A stretch of DNA of 23,242 nt from JBDTNQ01 sp039933635 (lineage in GTDB: Bacteria > Acidobacteriota > Vicinamibacteria > Vicinamibacterales > SCN-69-37), in NCBI GenBank assembly GCA_039933635.1, contig JBDTNQ010000072.1, forward strand, positions 1 through 23,242, written 5' to 3'. The notes under the pieces are model-generated. The model was not told where the DNA came from. It saw only the letters and a program-made list of their open reading frames with translations, and did no database searches. Below, one piece after another: positions 1 through 8,299 of this stretch; position 1 is the stretch's first letter; every line of letters begins with the position of its first letter. A program made the position numbers and the translations under genes.

Positions 1-1129
1 GGCCCATCCCGCCGTACCGCAGGATCTGGATGCAGCGTTCACAGCCGTCGCGCCAATCGCTGACGACGTAGTACGAGAGGACAGGGCAGAGCTTCTCGAT
101 CGAGAGCGGGTAGTCGCGTCCGACGCCGTTCAGTTCCGCGATGAGCACTCTCGTGGTGGCAGGCACAACAATCCCGGCCTGCTCGGCGATATAGCGCGCG
201 GACCGGCCGACCAGCTTTGGGTTCGGCAGTCGTTGCGGCGTGACCAGGAGCGTCGAGAGCGTGCCGATTTCAGCCGGCGACAGGAAATACGCCCCTTGGC
301 TGATGAACTGACGTTTCGCCTCCTCGGCGACGGCCGCTTCGACGACCACGGAATTCGGCGACGAGCACAGGACGCCGTTGTCGAAGCTCTTGCCGGTGAC
401 GATGTCGCGGGCGGCCTTCGCAATGTCCGCCGTCCGCTCGATGAAGCAGGGCGCGTTGCCCGGCCCGACGCCGTACGCGGGCTTGCCGGTACTGTACGCG
501 GCGCGGACGAGTCCGAGTCCACCCGTCGCAAGGATCAGCGCGACGTCGCGGCTCTTCATCAGCTCTTGGGTGCCTGCCAGCGACACGTGTCGCATCCAGC
601 TGATGGCCCCTTCGGGCGCACCCGCGCTTCGCGCCGCCGCCTCCATGACCTCGGCCACCGCCGTGATCGCGCGCGCGGCCGACGGGTGCGGGCTGAGCAC
701 GATGGGGCACCGCGCCTTAATCGCAATCAGAATCTTGTAGATCGCGGTCGATGTCGGGTTGGTGGACGGCACGATTGCGGCCACGACGCCGAAGGGCTCG
801 GCAATTTCGACGACCTTGCGTTCCTCATCCCGTTGTACGACGCCGACGGTCTTCATCGGCCTGATGAATTCGTAGACCCGGTCCGTCGCGAAGACGTTCT
901 TCTGGATCTTGTCGTCGACGACGCCGAAGCCCGTTTCCTCGACGGCGAGGCGCGCGAACATCTCCACTCTGGAGCGCGCTGCCGCGGCCATCGCATCAAC
1001 GATGCGATCGATCTGATCCTGGGAAAATTCCGCGAGCAGGGGAGCGGCCTGTTTGGCCCGCTGGGCCAGCCGCTTGGCTTCATCGATCGAAGCCTGATCG
1101 CGATCCGCGGGCGCCGAGGCCTGGGACAT
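1..1129 (-). CDS. Acylating aldehyde dehydrogenase (PduP/EutE/AdhE-N type), 3' end cut by window edge
   Basis: The first 376 residues are visible, from an ATG at 1129. The product should oxidise an aldehyde to its acyl-CoA with NAD+ and CoA, the usual role of the CoA-acylating dehydrogenase inside aldehyde-producing microcompartments. The Rossmann-type region contains PFGVVAAIVPSTNPTST (residues 112-128). The catalytic cysteine is Cys255 in SFDNGVLCSSPNS, close to the FDNG-x-x-C motif of this family. The visible part ends at ILRYGGMG, where relatives usually have about 90-100 further residues, so the protein is truncated only by the window. The N-terminus starts directly with a helical dehydrogenase segment and has no clear PduP-like encapsulation peptide; any targeting peptide would have to be at the unseen C-terminus. 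It lies 18 bases downstream of a shell-protein gene on the same strand, so the two are probably one operon. The exact substrate cannot be told from this fragment. Confidence 0.9.
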   Translation of the reverse strand, partial: MSQASAPADRDQASIDEAKRLAQRAKQAAPLLAEFSQDQIDRIVDAMAAAARSRVEMFARLAVEETGFGVVDDKIQKNVFATDRVYEFIRPMKTVGVVQRDEERKVVEIAEPFGVVAAIVPSTNPTSTAIYKILIAIKARCPIVLSPHPSAARAITAVAEVMEAAARSAGAPEGAISWMRHVSLAGTQELMKSRDVALILATGGLGLVRAAYSTGKPAYGVGPGNAPCFIERTADIAKAARDIVTGKSFDNGVLCSSPNSVVVEAAVAEEAKRQFISQGAYFLSPAEIGTLSTLLVTPQRLPNPKLVGRSARYIAEQAGIVVPATTRVLIAELNGVGRDYPLSIEKLCPVLSYYVVSDWRDGCERCIQILRYGGMG

Positions 1130-1147
1130 CGCTGACAATCGCGCCGG

Positions 1148-1435
1148 TTACGTGCGGGTCGCCGTGCGCGGCAGCACGCGATCGACTTCCTCGTGCGGCC
1201 TGGGAATCACGTGCACCGAGATGAGTTCGCCCACGCGCCGCGCGGCAGCCGCGCCGGCATCGGTCGCCGCTTTGACCGCCCCAACATCGCCGCGGACGAG
1301 CACGGTGACATAGCCCGCGCCGATATACTCTTTGCCGCTGAGGACGACGTTCGCCGCCTTCACCATCGCATCGGCCGCCTCGATGGCGCCGATGAGGCCG
1401 CGGGTTTCAACCATGCCGAGTGCGTCTGCAGTCAT
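1148..1435 (-). CDS. Bacterial microcompartment hexameric shell protein (BMC-H, PduA/EutM/CcmK family)
   Basis: A 95-residue protein, the usual length of single-domain BMC shell proteins. The start GMVETRGLIGAIEAADAM, the segment VLVRGDVGAVKAATDAGAAA and the C-terminal VHVIPRPH are near-canonical. Lys26, which in PduA-type proteins packs hexamers edge to edge, and the Arg of IPRPH are present. The pore region reads EYIGAGYVTV: Tyr37 and Ala40 stand where PduA has Lys37 and Ser40. The ATG at 1435 is chosen because homologous sequence begins immediately after it. The frame stays open to 1534, but that extension overlaps the divergent lipoprotein gene and does not resemble the family. No good Shine-Dalgarno is visible. 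It forms facets of a protein-shelled organelle and pairs with the downstream aldehyde dehydrogenase. The rest of the locus lies beyond the left edge. Confidence 0.95.
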   Translation of the reverse strand: MTADALGMVETRGLIGAIEAADAMVKAANVVLSGKEYIGAGYVTVLVRGDVGAVKAATDAGAAAARRVGELISVHVIPRPHEEVDRVLPRTATRT

Positions 1436-1484
1436 GAAGAAGTGTGTAACGGGAAAGTCGCGCAAGGCTAACATATCGAACACC

Positions 1485-2363
1485 ATGCAGCAATGTCGCA
1501 TCCTGGCCACACTGGCGATGGCCGCCTCGCTCACCGCCTGTCACAAGACGGACGCCACGCCGCCGGTGGCAACGGTGACGGTGACACCGGCGAAGCCGCG
1601 CGTCTCATCCGGTGCGCCCATCGACCTGACGTACAAGTTCGAGGTGGCGTCCCGCACCGCCATCGCAGCCGACTATCGCGTCTTCGTGCACGTGCTGGCG
1701 CCGGACGGTCAGACGCTCTGGAACGACGACCACGAACCGGCTGTGCCGACCTCGCAATGGAAGCCGGGGCAAACCGTGCAGTACACGCGCACGACGTTCG
1801 TGCCCGTGGACGTGCGCGCGGCCAGTGCGAGTGTCGAGGTGGGACTGTATCGCGACAGCGACCGGTTGCCGCTCCAGGGATCGGACACGAGTGGCCGTGA
1901 GGCCAACACACGGGCCTATCGGGTCGCCACGGTTCAACTCGGTCCTCAGTCCGACAACGTCTTCCTGATCTATAAGAGTGGCTGGTACGCGCAGGAATTC
2001 TCCACGAGCGACCCGGCCTCGACCTGGGCCTGGACGCAGAAGTCCGCGGTACTGGCGTTCAAGAACCCGCGCGCCGACGCCACCTTACTGCTCGACGTGG
2101 CCGCCAGACCGGACCTCTTTCCCGGTCAGCCCCAACAGGTGACCGTCTCCGCCGGTGGGCAGACGCTCGGTACGTTTCGGGCCGATTCGCTGGATCCGAC
2201 CCTCCATCGCGTGGCGATTCCTGCCGCCGCCCTAGGGGCCGGCGACATGGCTGAGTTGCATATCGACGTCGACCGCACGTTCCGGCCCGCCTCCGGCGCG
2301 GCAGGGAAGGACGACCGCGAGTTGGGTGTGCAGGTCTACCACCTATTCATCGACGGCCGATAA
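1485..2363 (+). CDS. Lipoprotein of unknown function with two probable beta-sandwich regions
   Basis: A 292-residue protein. The N-terminus MQQCRILATLAMAASLTAC is a lipoprotein signal peptide with lipobox LTAC, so the mature protein should be acylated at Cys19 and anchored in the envelope. The first half is beta-rich (YRVFVHVLAPDGQTLW). The second half ends in a segment with DRTFRPASG and DDRELGVQVYHLFI. A similar ending occurs, from memory, on beta-sandwich modules attached to envelope polysaccharide or glycosyltransferase proteins; that likeness is a weak inference. No catalytic motif is evident. The ATG at 1485 is chosen because it starts a clean signal peptide; upstream in-frame codons overlap the divergent shell-protein gene. 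It is divergent from the microcompartment operon with only 49 bases between starts, and lies 55 bases before the lytic transglycosylase on the same strand. Confidence 0.75.
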   Translation: MQQCRILATLAMAASLTACHKTDATPPVATVTVTPAKPRVSSGAPIDLTYKFEVASRTAIAADYRVFVHVLAPDGQTLWNDDHEPAVPTSQWKPGQTVQYTRTTFVPVDVRAASASVEVGLYRDSDRLPLQGSDTSGREANTRAYRVATVQLGPQSDNVFLIYKSGWYAQEFSTSDPASTWAWTQKSAVLAFKNPRADATLLLDVAARPDLFPGQPQQVTVSAGGQTLGTFRADSLDPTLHRVAIPAAALGAGDMAELHIDVDRTFRPASGAAGKDDRELGVQVYHLFIDGR

Positions 2364-2418
2364 GTGGTGTGGACACGCTGAAAGTGCGCCCGCGCGTGCT
2401 TCAGCGATCCACATCACG

Positions 2419-3084
2419 ATGCCTCACGTTTCTGCACGCTTCGTCACACTCGTCGTCGTGGGCGCGCTCAGCCTGTCGGCTGCAGACGCACGGGCGGACA
2501 TCGTCAAGCTGACGAACGGCCGCACCATGCGCGTGGACAGCGCCCGGTTCGAGGGCAGCGTCGTGATCCTCCTGATGCACGGCGGCGGCGAGATCCGCGC
2601 GCCAAAGGACCTGGTCGAGGAGTTCCTGCCTGAGGACATGCCGTGGGCGCGGGATGCCGCCCGTGAGGCGCTGGCTGCCTCGCCGACCGCCGCCGCGCCA
2701 CGTCTGGCCGCCGGCGTCATCCGCGGCATGGTCGAGCAAGCGGCTCGTCGCACGAGTCTGGACGTGAAGCTCGCGCAGGCGGTCGTGCGTGTTGAGTCGA
2801 ACTACGAACCGCTGGCCATCTCGCATCGTGGCGCGATGGGGCTCATGCAGATCATGCCGACCGTCGCCCGCACCTACGCGGTGCGCGATCCGTATGACCC
2901 GAGGCAGAACCTCGAGGCCGGCATGAAACACCTGGTCGCGCTCCTGAAACGCTTCCGTGGCGACGTCCGGCGTGCGCTGGCCGCGTACAATGCCGGCGAG
3001 GGCGCGGTCAGCCGGTATGGTGGGGTCCCGCCATATCGCGAGACCCAGATGTACGTCTCCCGGATCATGGCGTCGATCCGATAA
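2419..3084 (+). CDS. Secreted lytic transglycosylase (SLT/GH23 domain)
   Basis: A 221-residue exported protein that should cleave the MurNAc-GlcNAc bond of peptidoglycan to leave 1,6-anhydro ends. A signal peptide (residues 1-26, likely cut after ADARA) is followed by a small beta-rich segment (27-70, DIVKLTNGRTMRVDSARFEG) and a C-terminal SLT domain (about 97-221). Family motifs are all present: catalytic Glu126 in VRVESNYEP, GAMGLMQIMP, and AAYNAGEGAVSRYGGVPPY. The ATG at 2419 gives the signal peptide directly. The gene precedes the secretion/pilus operon on the same strand, separated by 218 bases. Trans-envelope machines often have a dedicated transglycosylase to open the wall, and that is the inferred role here; a general wall-turnover role is equally compatible with the sequence. 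Confidence 0.92.
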   Translation: MPHVSARFVTLVVVGALSLSAADARADIVKLTNGRTMRVDSARFEGSVVILLMHGGGEIRAPKDLVEEFLPEDMPWARDAAREALAASPTAAAPRLAAGVIRGMVEQAARRTSLDVKLAQAVVRVESNYEPLAISHRGAMGLMQIMPTVARTYAVRDPYDPRQNLEAGMKHLVALLKRFRGDVRRALAAYNAGEGAVSRYGGVPPYRETQMYVSRIMASIR

Positions 3085-3302
3085 ACCTCACGGGCGCTGG
3101 CGGATCGCCTCAGCCAAGTCGCTCGAGCGGCGGTCTAAACCAAGGGCCCGAGACGAGCGGGGGCTTGGACCGCTCCGTGTGACATCTCATTGCACGCAGC
3201 GGTCGGAGCTCGGCGAGGCACGACTCTCGGCTGGACGTGCGGTTTCCACCGTACTATTGTGACCACGGGTACTACCGGCAACAGCTGGAGGGACAGGAGC
3301 GC
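3085..3302 (+). promoter_or_regulatory. Intergenic leader of the secretion operon with a possible promoter
   Basis: These 218 bases separate the transglycosylase from the first secretion gene and hold no convincing gene. A TACTAT hexamer at 3252-3257 could be a -10 element, but no good -35 element stands at the right distance. Just before the proposed GTG start lie GGAGG at 3287-3291 and AGGAG at 3295-3299, which support translation from 3303. A small GGCG-GAT-CGCC hairpin lies soon after the transglycosylase stop and has no T-run. The operon promoter is most likely in this stretch, but its exact position is uncertain. Confidence 0.3.
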
Positions 3303-4514
3303 GTGGAGTTCCGCTGCAGAGTCGCAACGGCCTCGGGGCAGATTACCGAGGGGACCTATGTCGCCGAGAGCGAGACGCGCTTGCGTCGCGAGCTCGAGGA
3401 CAAGGGCCTGTACGTCCTGTCCGTGCGCGGCGGCGGCATCAGCCTCGGCGGCATGCGTCTGGCCTTGCCGCACCGCCGGCGGGTTCCCACGAGCGACTTC
3501 CTGATCTTCAACCAGGAGCTGGCCACGTTGCTCAAGGCCGGCCTGCCCCTGGTGCAGTCGCTCGACATCCTCCGGCGCCGCGTGCCCAACCCGACGTTTC
3601 GATCCGCGCTGAACGACATTCACGAGCGCGTCCGCTCCGGCACCGCACTGTCGGACGCCTTCGAAGCCCAGCAGCTGTTCTCGGGCGTCTACACGGCGTC
3701 GCTCATGGCGGGCGAGAAGAGCGGCAGTCTCGAGCAGGTGATCCGCCGTTACGTCCAGCACGTAAAGATCCTCACGTCCGCGAAATCGCAGGTCGTGTCG
3801 GCGCTGATCTATCCCGTCATCCTCGTGGCGCTGTCGGCCGCGGTCGTCGGCCTGATCGTCTTCCAGGTCGTCCCGCAGTTTGCGGAGTTCTACAAGCAGT
3901 TTGGCCACGGCGCCGACCTTCCGCTCTCCACGCGCGTCGTCGTCTTCGTGTCGACGGCGATGGTCGGCAGTGCGGGACTCATCCTGCCGGTACTTGCGGC
4001 GCTGGTGGTGGGGATCTTCGTCTGGTTCCGGCAACGGGCGCAACGCCGGAGACTGCACGCCATGATTCTCCGCGTGCCGTACTTCGGCCCGCTCGCGCGT
4101 CGGTTCGCGACCGCGCAGGTGTCGCGGACCATGGCGACGTTGCTGTCGGGCGGCATTCCGCTGGTCAATACGCTCGATATTGCCGCGCGATCGACGGGTA
4201 ATCTGGCCATCGCCGACCACTTGGGCGCCGTGGCACAGCAGGTCCGTGAGGGCAGCAGCCTGGCGGGCGCGCTCTCGAGCCGCGACCTCTTTCCGAGCGT
4301 GGCTGTCGAGATGGTGGAGGTCGGGGAGTCGACCGGCGCGCTTGCCGAGATGCTGAACAGCGTGGCGGACTTCTACGACGAAGAGAACCAGACGAGTCTC
4401 ACGCGGTTTTCGAATCTGATTCAACCCCTCCTGCTCATCGTCATGGGCGTCGTGATCGCGGGCCTGCTGCTCTCGCTCTACATGCCGCTCTTCCGCCTTT
4501 CGAGTTTGAACTGA
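3303..4514 (+). CDS. gspF: Type II secretion/type IV pilus inner-membrane platform protein (GspF/PilC family)
   Basis: A 403-residue polytopic protein that anchors the assembly ATPase and feeds pseudopilins into the growing fibre. Two copies of the T2SSF domain are visible. The first starts near DFLIFNQELATLLKAGLPLV and the second near AQVSRTMATLLSGGIPLVN; both have the typical LATLL-x-AG-x-PL pattern. Membrane segments follow repeat 1 (LIYPVILVALSAAVVGLIVF), lie between the repeats (LILPVLAALVVGIFVWF) and close the protein (LLLIVMGVVIAGLLLSLY). The GTG at 3303 is preferred because it gives the family-like start VEFRCRVATASGQITEG and has purine-rich sites just upstream. A GTG at 3237 would add 22 residues with no family resemblance. 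The ATPase gene begins 2 bases after the stop, so the two are translationally linked. Confidence 0.93.
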   Translation: MEFRCRVATASGQITEGTYVAESETRLRRELEDKGLYVLSVRGGGISLGGMRLALPHRRRVPTSDFLIFNQELATLLKAGLPLVQSLDILRRRVPNPTFRSALNDIHERVRSGTALSDAFEAQQLFSGVYTASLMAGEKSGSLEQVIRRYVQHVKILTSAKSQVVSALIYPVILVALSAAVVGLIVFQVVPQFAEFYKQFGHGADLPLSTRVVVFVSTAMVGSAGLILPVLAALVVGIFVWFRQRAQRRRLHAMILRVPYFGPLARRFATAQVSRTMATLLSGGIPLVNTLDIAARSTGNLAIADHLGAVAQQVREGSSLAGALSSRDLFPSVAVEMVEVGESTGALAEMLNSVADFYDEENQTSLTRFSNLIQPLLLIVMGVVIAGLLLSLYMPLFRLSSLN

Positions 4515-4516
4515 CC

Positions 4517-6166
4517 ATGGCCGACACGTCGTCTTCCGCTGACGCACTCTACGTTGACCCGCCGGAGGGATCGGTCGATCGGACGTCCGAGGAAACCGAA
4601 GCCCGGCGCCTCGCCAAGCGCTATGAGCTGGAGTTCGTGGACCTCGAGCACTTCAACATCGATCACGGGCTGTTTCGGAGCATCCCCGCCGATCTGATGT
4701 TGCGGTATGGCTTCGTGCCGTACCGGCGCGATGGGCAGACGCTGCTTGTCATCGTGTCGGACCCCAGCGACCTGCAGACGATCGACGAGGTCGGCGTTCA
4801 GCTGGCGACCCCGATTCGCGTCTGCGTCGGCGCGGCCTCGGCGATCCAGGCCATTTTGAAGAAGAGCGAGAGCTCCCAACGCGTCCTCGAGGAAGCCACC
4901 GAAGGCTTCCAGATGCAGATCCTCCGGGATGACGACGCGACGGCCGCAGACGACAACCTGACCGTCGACAAGCTGACGTCCGACGCGAGTCCGGTCATTC
5001 GCCTGGTGGATTCGATGGTGTTCACCGCGTTGCAGCGGCGGGCGTCGGACATCCACATCGAGACCCAGGACGACGCCGTGGTCGTGAAGTGTCGTATCGA
5101 CGGCGTGCTGCAGCCGCTGATGAAGTCGATCGGCAAGCAGCACCACAGCACGATTATCTCGCGTATCAAGGTCATGGCCGAACTGGATATCGCGGAGAAG
5201 CGCGTGCCCCAGGACGGCCGCTTCAAGCTGCGGATCCGTGGCAAGACGATCGACTTCCGCGTGTCCATCATGCCGAGCGTGCACGGCGAAGACGCGGTCA
5301 TCCGTATCCTCGACAAGGAGTCGATCAGCGAGCAGTTCACCGAACTGAAGCTCGACATCCTCGGCTGGCCCGAGGATGAGATGCGGCGCTTCCGAAAGTA
5401 CATCCGCGAGCCGTACGGGATGGTGCTCGTGACGGGTCCGACGGGCAGCGGCAAGACGACGACGCTCTACGCGGCGCTCTCCGAAATCCGGTCGATCGAG
5501 GACAAGATCATCACGATCGAAGATCCGGTCGAGTACCAGCTCCGCGGCATCACGCAGATTCCGATCAACGAGAAGAAAGGGCTGACGTTCGCACGCGGGC
5601 TGCGATCGATCCTGCGTCACGACCCCGACAAGATCATGGTCGGTGAAATCCGCGACCCGGAGACGGCGCAGATCGCGATTCAGTCGGCGCTGACGGGACA
5701 CCTGGTGTTCACGACGGTGCACGCCAACAACGTGATCGACGTCCTGGGACGCTTCCTCAACATGGGCGTCGAGCCGTACCAGTTCGTCGCGGCGCTCAAC
5801 TGCGTGCTGGCCCAGCGCCTCGTCCGCCGGATTTGCGATCACTGTAAACGGCCGGCCGCCGTCTCTCCGGAAATGCTGGCCGAATCGTCGATCGATCCGG
5901 ACCTCGCGCGGAAGTACACCTTTTACGAGGGCGCCGGCTGCATCGAGTGCGGTGGCACGGGATTCAAAGGCCGGACGGCGATCTGCGAGCTCATGGACCT
6001 GAGCGACCACATCCGCGACATGATCCTCGAGCGCCGGCCGACATCGGAGATCAAGCGCGCCGCCCGCGACGAAGGGATGCGCTTCCTGCGCGAGTGCGCC
6101 GTCATGCGCGTCCTCGACGGCATCACGACGCTCCGCGAAATCAACAAAGTCACCTTCGTCGAATGA
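4517..6166 (+). CDS. gspE: Assembly ATPase of the type II secretion/type IV pilus machine (GspE/PilB family)
   Basis: A 549-residue cytoplasmic hexameric ATPase that powers pseudopilus extension. The N-terminal region (about 25-115) resembles the GspE/MshE N-domain. The catalytic core has Walker A GPTGSGKTT (307-315), the Asp box ITIEDPVEYQ, the Walker B region with Glu377 in KIMVGEIRDPETAQ, and the His box TGHLVFTTVHAN. A tetracysteine zinc site of GspE/PilB type is complete: Cys440 and Cys443 (RICDHCKRP) and Cys475 and Cys478 (GCIECGGTGFKGR). This marks an extension ATPase rather than a PilT retraction ATPase. The stop overlaps the next start (ATGA at 6163-6166), so translation is coupled to the PilM-like gene. 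No retraction ATPase is encoded in the window, which fits a secretion-type or non-retracting fibre. Confidence 0.95.
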   Translation: MADTSSSADALYVDPPEGSVDRTSEETEARRLAKRYELEFVDLEHFNIDHGLFRSIPADLMLRYGFVPYRRDGQTLLVIVSDPSDLQTIDEVGVQLATPIRVCVGAASAIQAILKKSESSQRVLEEATEGFQMQILRDDDATAADDNLTVDKLTSDASPVIRLVDSMVFTALQRRASDIHIETQDDAVVVKCRIDGVLQPLMKSIGKQHHSTIISRIKVMAELDIAEKRVPQDGRFKLRIRGKTIDFRVSIMPSVHGEDAVIRILDKESISEQFTELKLDILGWPEDEMRRFRKYIREPYGMVLVTGPTGSGKTTTLYAALSEIRSIEDKIITIEDPVEYQLRGITQIPINEKKGLTFARGLRSILRHDPDKIMVGEIRDPETAQIAIQSALTGHLVFTTVHANNVIDVLGRFLNMGVEPYQFVAALNCVLAQRLVRRICDHCKRPAAVSPEMLAESSIDPDLARKYTFYEGAGCIECGGTGFKGRTAICELMDLSDHIRDMILERRPTSEIKRAARDEGMRFLRECAVMRVLDGITTLREINKVTFVE

Positions 6167-7116
6167 GGCTTCCGTTGCGAACCGCATCCTGGCTCACGCC
6201 CGCTCCGCCCACCGTCGCGATTGAGATCGCGGCGCGCCGGCTCACCGTGGTCGCCCTCGCGCCAACCGCGCCGATTGTCAGCGCCTACGCGTCCGAGCCG
6301 CTGCCCGAAGGCGCGGTGGTGCCCGCGTTGTCGGGCATCAACATCGCGCAGGCCGATGTGGTCATCGCCACGCTGCAGCGCGCCCTCGAACACGCGGGTC
6401 TGGGCGGCACGAAACGCGCCGCCCTGGTCATCCCCGACAGCGTGGCGCGCGTGTCGCTGCTGCACTTCGATCAGGCGCCGGCCCGCGCGCAGGAACTGGA
6501 CCAGCTCGTGCGCTGGCAGTTGAAGAAGGCGACACCGTACCCGCTCGAAGAGGCCCTGATCACCCACGCGCAGACGCTCACCGACGCGTCGGGCGTGTCG
6601 GTGGCGGCCGTGGTCGCGCGACGGGATGTGATCACGCAGTACGAGACCGTGGCCTCAGCCCTGGGGATTCACACCGGCGTCGTCGATGTGGCGAGCATTG
6701 ACGTCATGAACGCCATCGTCGCTGCCGGCGCGTCGGTCGCAGGCGACTGGCTCCTCGTGCACCTGGCGGCGGACGCCACGACCATAGCGATTCTGCGGGG
6801 CAGCACGCTCATGTTCTATCGGCATCGCACCGCGGCGGACGAGGAAACGCTGAGCGCCCTCGTGCACCAGACGGCGATGTATCACGAGGATCGTCTGGGC
6901 GGCCATGCGTTTGAGCGGGTGTGGCTCTGTGGCGCCGGCGGATCGGCCGATGAGGCCCGGTGGGAGATCAGCAGCCGGCTGGGCGTGCCGGTCGAGCGCG
7001 TGGATGTGCGGCCGGCCGCGGACCTTCGTGATCGTGCCACCGCAACACCGGACGTACTCGACGCTCTGGCGGCGCCCGTGGGATTGCTGATTCGTGAGCG
7101 GCGAGCGGCCGCATAG
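6163..7116 (+). CDS. pilM: PilM-like actin-fold cytoplasmic assembly protein
   Basis: A 317-residue protein with the features of the PilM/GspL-cytoplasmic family. An early strand VAIEIAARRLTVVAL (18-32) corresponds to the first actin-fold strand, and a later segment (VDVASIDVMNAIVAAG and DWLLVHLAADATTIAILRG) looks like the second subdomain. The middle contains LDQLVRWQLKKATPYPLEEA, typical of PilM-type proteins. No membrane helix is visible. PilM normally sits on the cytoplasmic side of the inner membrane and binds the N-terminal tail of PilN, which is the next gene. The ATG overlaps the ATPase stop by 4 bases. Having PilM and PilN as separate genes, rather than a GspL fusion, places the system on the pilus/MSHA-like side. 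Confidence 0.85.
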   Translation: MRLPLRTASWLTPAPPTVAIEIAARRLTVVALAPTAPIVSAYASEPLPEGAVVPALSGINIAQADVVIATLQRALEHAGLGGTKRAALVIPDSVARVSLLHFDQAPARAQELDQLVRWQLKKATPYPLEEALITHAQTLTDASGVSVAAVVARRDVITQYETVASALGIHTGVVDVASIDVMNAIVAAGASVAGDWLLVHLAADATTIAILRGSTLMFYRHRTAADEETLSALVHQTAMYHEDRLGGHAFERVWLCGAGGSADEARWEISSRLGVPVERVDVRPAADLRDRATATPDVLDALAAPVGLLIRERRAAA

Positions 7117-7124
7117 GGGACGAG

Positions 7125-7724
7125 ATGCTGAAGGGCAATCTCTCGACACGGCCGTTCTATAACGAGCGCCTCGTCACGATGGCGCTGGCGGCCATCGCCA
7201 TTGCGGCGGTCCTCCTGACCGGGTACGACGTTCGGCGGCTGATCGAGCTCTCCGGCCGCCGCTCGTCGGCGCTCGCGAAGGCCGAAGCCAATGAGCGTGA
7301 AGCCGCGCGCATCCGTGGGCAGGCGCAGGCGCTGCAACAGGCTGTCGACCGGCCGACACTCACCCGGTTGGCGAACTACACGCGCGAGGCCAACACGCTC
7401 ATCGAACAGCGCACGTTCAGCTGGACCGGCGTCTTCGGCCACCTCGAGAAGACGCTGCCCGTCGATGTGCGTTTGGTGTCGATTTCACCGACGGTCGTGA
7501 AGGGTACGACCCGCCTCAGCCTGGGCATCATCCTGCGCGATTTGAATGACGTGTCCGCCTTCATCGACAACCTGAACGCGACCGGCGCCTTCTATGACGT
7601 CGGACCGACAGAGCAGCGGCAGCAGGAAGACGGCAGCTTCGCCGCTCGGATCGAGGCCAGCTACCGTTCCGAGCGTCCCGCCCCTGCAGCCGCCGTCCCC
7701 TCCGACCGAGAGAAACAACAGTGA
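7125..7724 (+). CDS. pilN: PilN-like inner-membrane alignment protein
   Basis: A 199-residue bitopic protein. A short cytoplasmic tail (MLKGNLSTRPFYNERL) precedes one membrane helix (about 18-34) and a helical, probably coiled-coil stretch (38-75), then a periplasmic ferredoxin-like region (about 95-180, with VDVRLVSISPTV and LNATGAFYDVGP). The tail's NLSTRPFYNER stands where classical PilN has its PilM-binding INLLP motif. The C-terminus is charged and Ala/Pro rich. It should pair with the PilO-like protein next door. The ATG at 7125 follows GGGGACGAG, a fair ribosome-binding site, and comes 8 bases after the PilM-like stop. The stop overlaps the next start. Confidence 0.85.
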   Translation: MLKGNLSTRPFYNERLVTMALAAIAIAAVLLTGYDVRRLIELSGRRSSALAKAEANEREAARIRGQAQALQQAVDRPTLTRLANYTREANTLIEQRTFSWTGVFGHLEKTLPVDVRLVSISPTVVKGTTRLSLGIILRDLNDVSAFIDNLNATGAFYDVGPTEQRQQEDGSFAARIEASYRSERPAPAAAVPSDREKQQ

Positions 7725-8299
7725 GCCTGTGGGCGCGCGTCTATGAAGAGCGGCGGCGTGTCATCGTGCCACTCGTCATTCTCGCGGCAATTAGTGTGGC
7801 GACGCTGCTCCTGGCGGTCTGGCCGTTGCAGCGCAGCGTGACGAATTCGGAGAACGCGGCGCTCGAGGCGATGGTCGGGCTCGCCAACGCCCGGCGGTTC
7901 GAACGGCAGGCCCGGGAAGCGGCCGACAGCAAGCGGCGCGCCGACACGGAACTGCAGGCGTTCTACACGGACGTGCTGCCGCGCGATTTCGCGACGGCGA
8001 CGAAGACGACGACGCAGTGGCTGCAGGTCGCCGCGCGCGAGGCCGGCCTGGAGTTCAAGGCGTCGCATTTCGATTGGGACGTGGTGCGGGACAGCCGGTT
8101 GTCACGTGCCTTTTCGACGGTGACGCTGGTCGGGAAGTACCCGAACATCCGCCGCTTTCTCTACGCGGTCGAAACGGCGAGCGAATTCATCGTCATCGAG
8201 AAGGTCAGCGTCGCGGAGTCGACCGGGCAGGGCAGTGGCGGCAACCTCGAAGTGTCGCTGGGTGTGGCGACCTACTTTCTATCGCCGTCGGGCCAATGA
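7721..8299 (+). CDS. pilO: PilO-like (GspM-like) inner-membrane alignment protein
   Basis: A 192-residue bitopic protein with one membrane helix (about 14-35), a long charged helix with heptad-like character (36-77) and a periplasmic alpha/beta region. The segment VTLVGKYPNIRRFLYAVETASEFIVIEKVSV matches the PilO pattern in which a strand is followed by the helix that mediates dimerisation. It starts at a GTG that overlaps the PilN-like stop (GTGA at 7721-7724), and its own stop overlaps the next ATG (8296-8299). The tight overlaps suggest equal production of the alignment-complex subunits. Sequence identity to classical PilO is probably low, so the call rests on topology, length and gene order as much as on motifs. 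Confidence 0.8.
   Translation: MSLWARVYEERRRVIVPLVILAAISVATLLLAVWPLQRSVTNSENAALEAMVGLANARRFERQAREAADSKRRADTELQAFYTDVLPRDFATATKTTTQWLQVAAREAGLEFKASHFDWDVVRDSRLSRAFSTVTLVGKYPNIRRFLYAVETASEFIVIEKVSVAESTGQGSGGNLEVSLGVATYFLSPSGQ

Noticed and set aside
233..1135. A 300-residue plus-strand frame across the aldehyde dehydrogenase
   Set aside because: The minus strand encodes a clear dehydrogenase with its catalytic cysteine. The plus-strand product is Arg/Asp-rich and featureless.
3135..6187. Very long open frames on the minus strand opposite gspF (3135-4547) and gspE (4478-6187)
   Set aside because: They are antisense shadows caused by high GC and biased third codon positions. Their products are Arg/Asp/His-rich with no family resemblance, while the plus-strand frames show complete motif sets.
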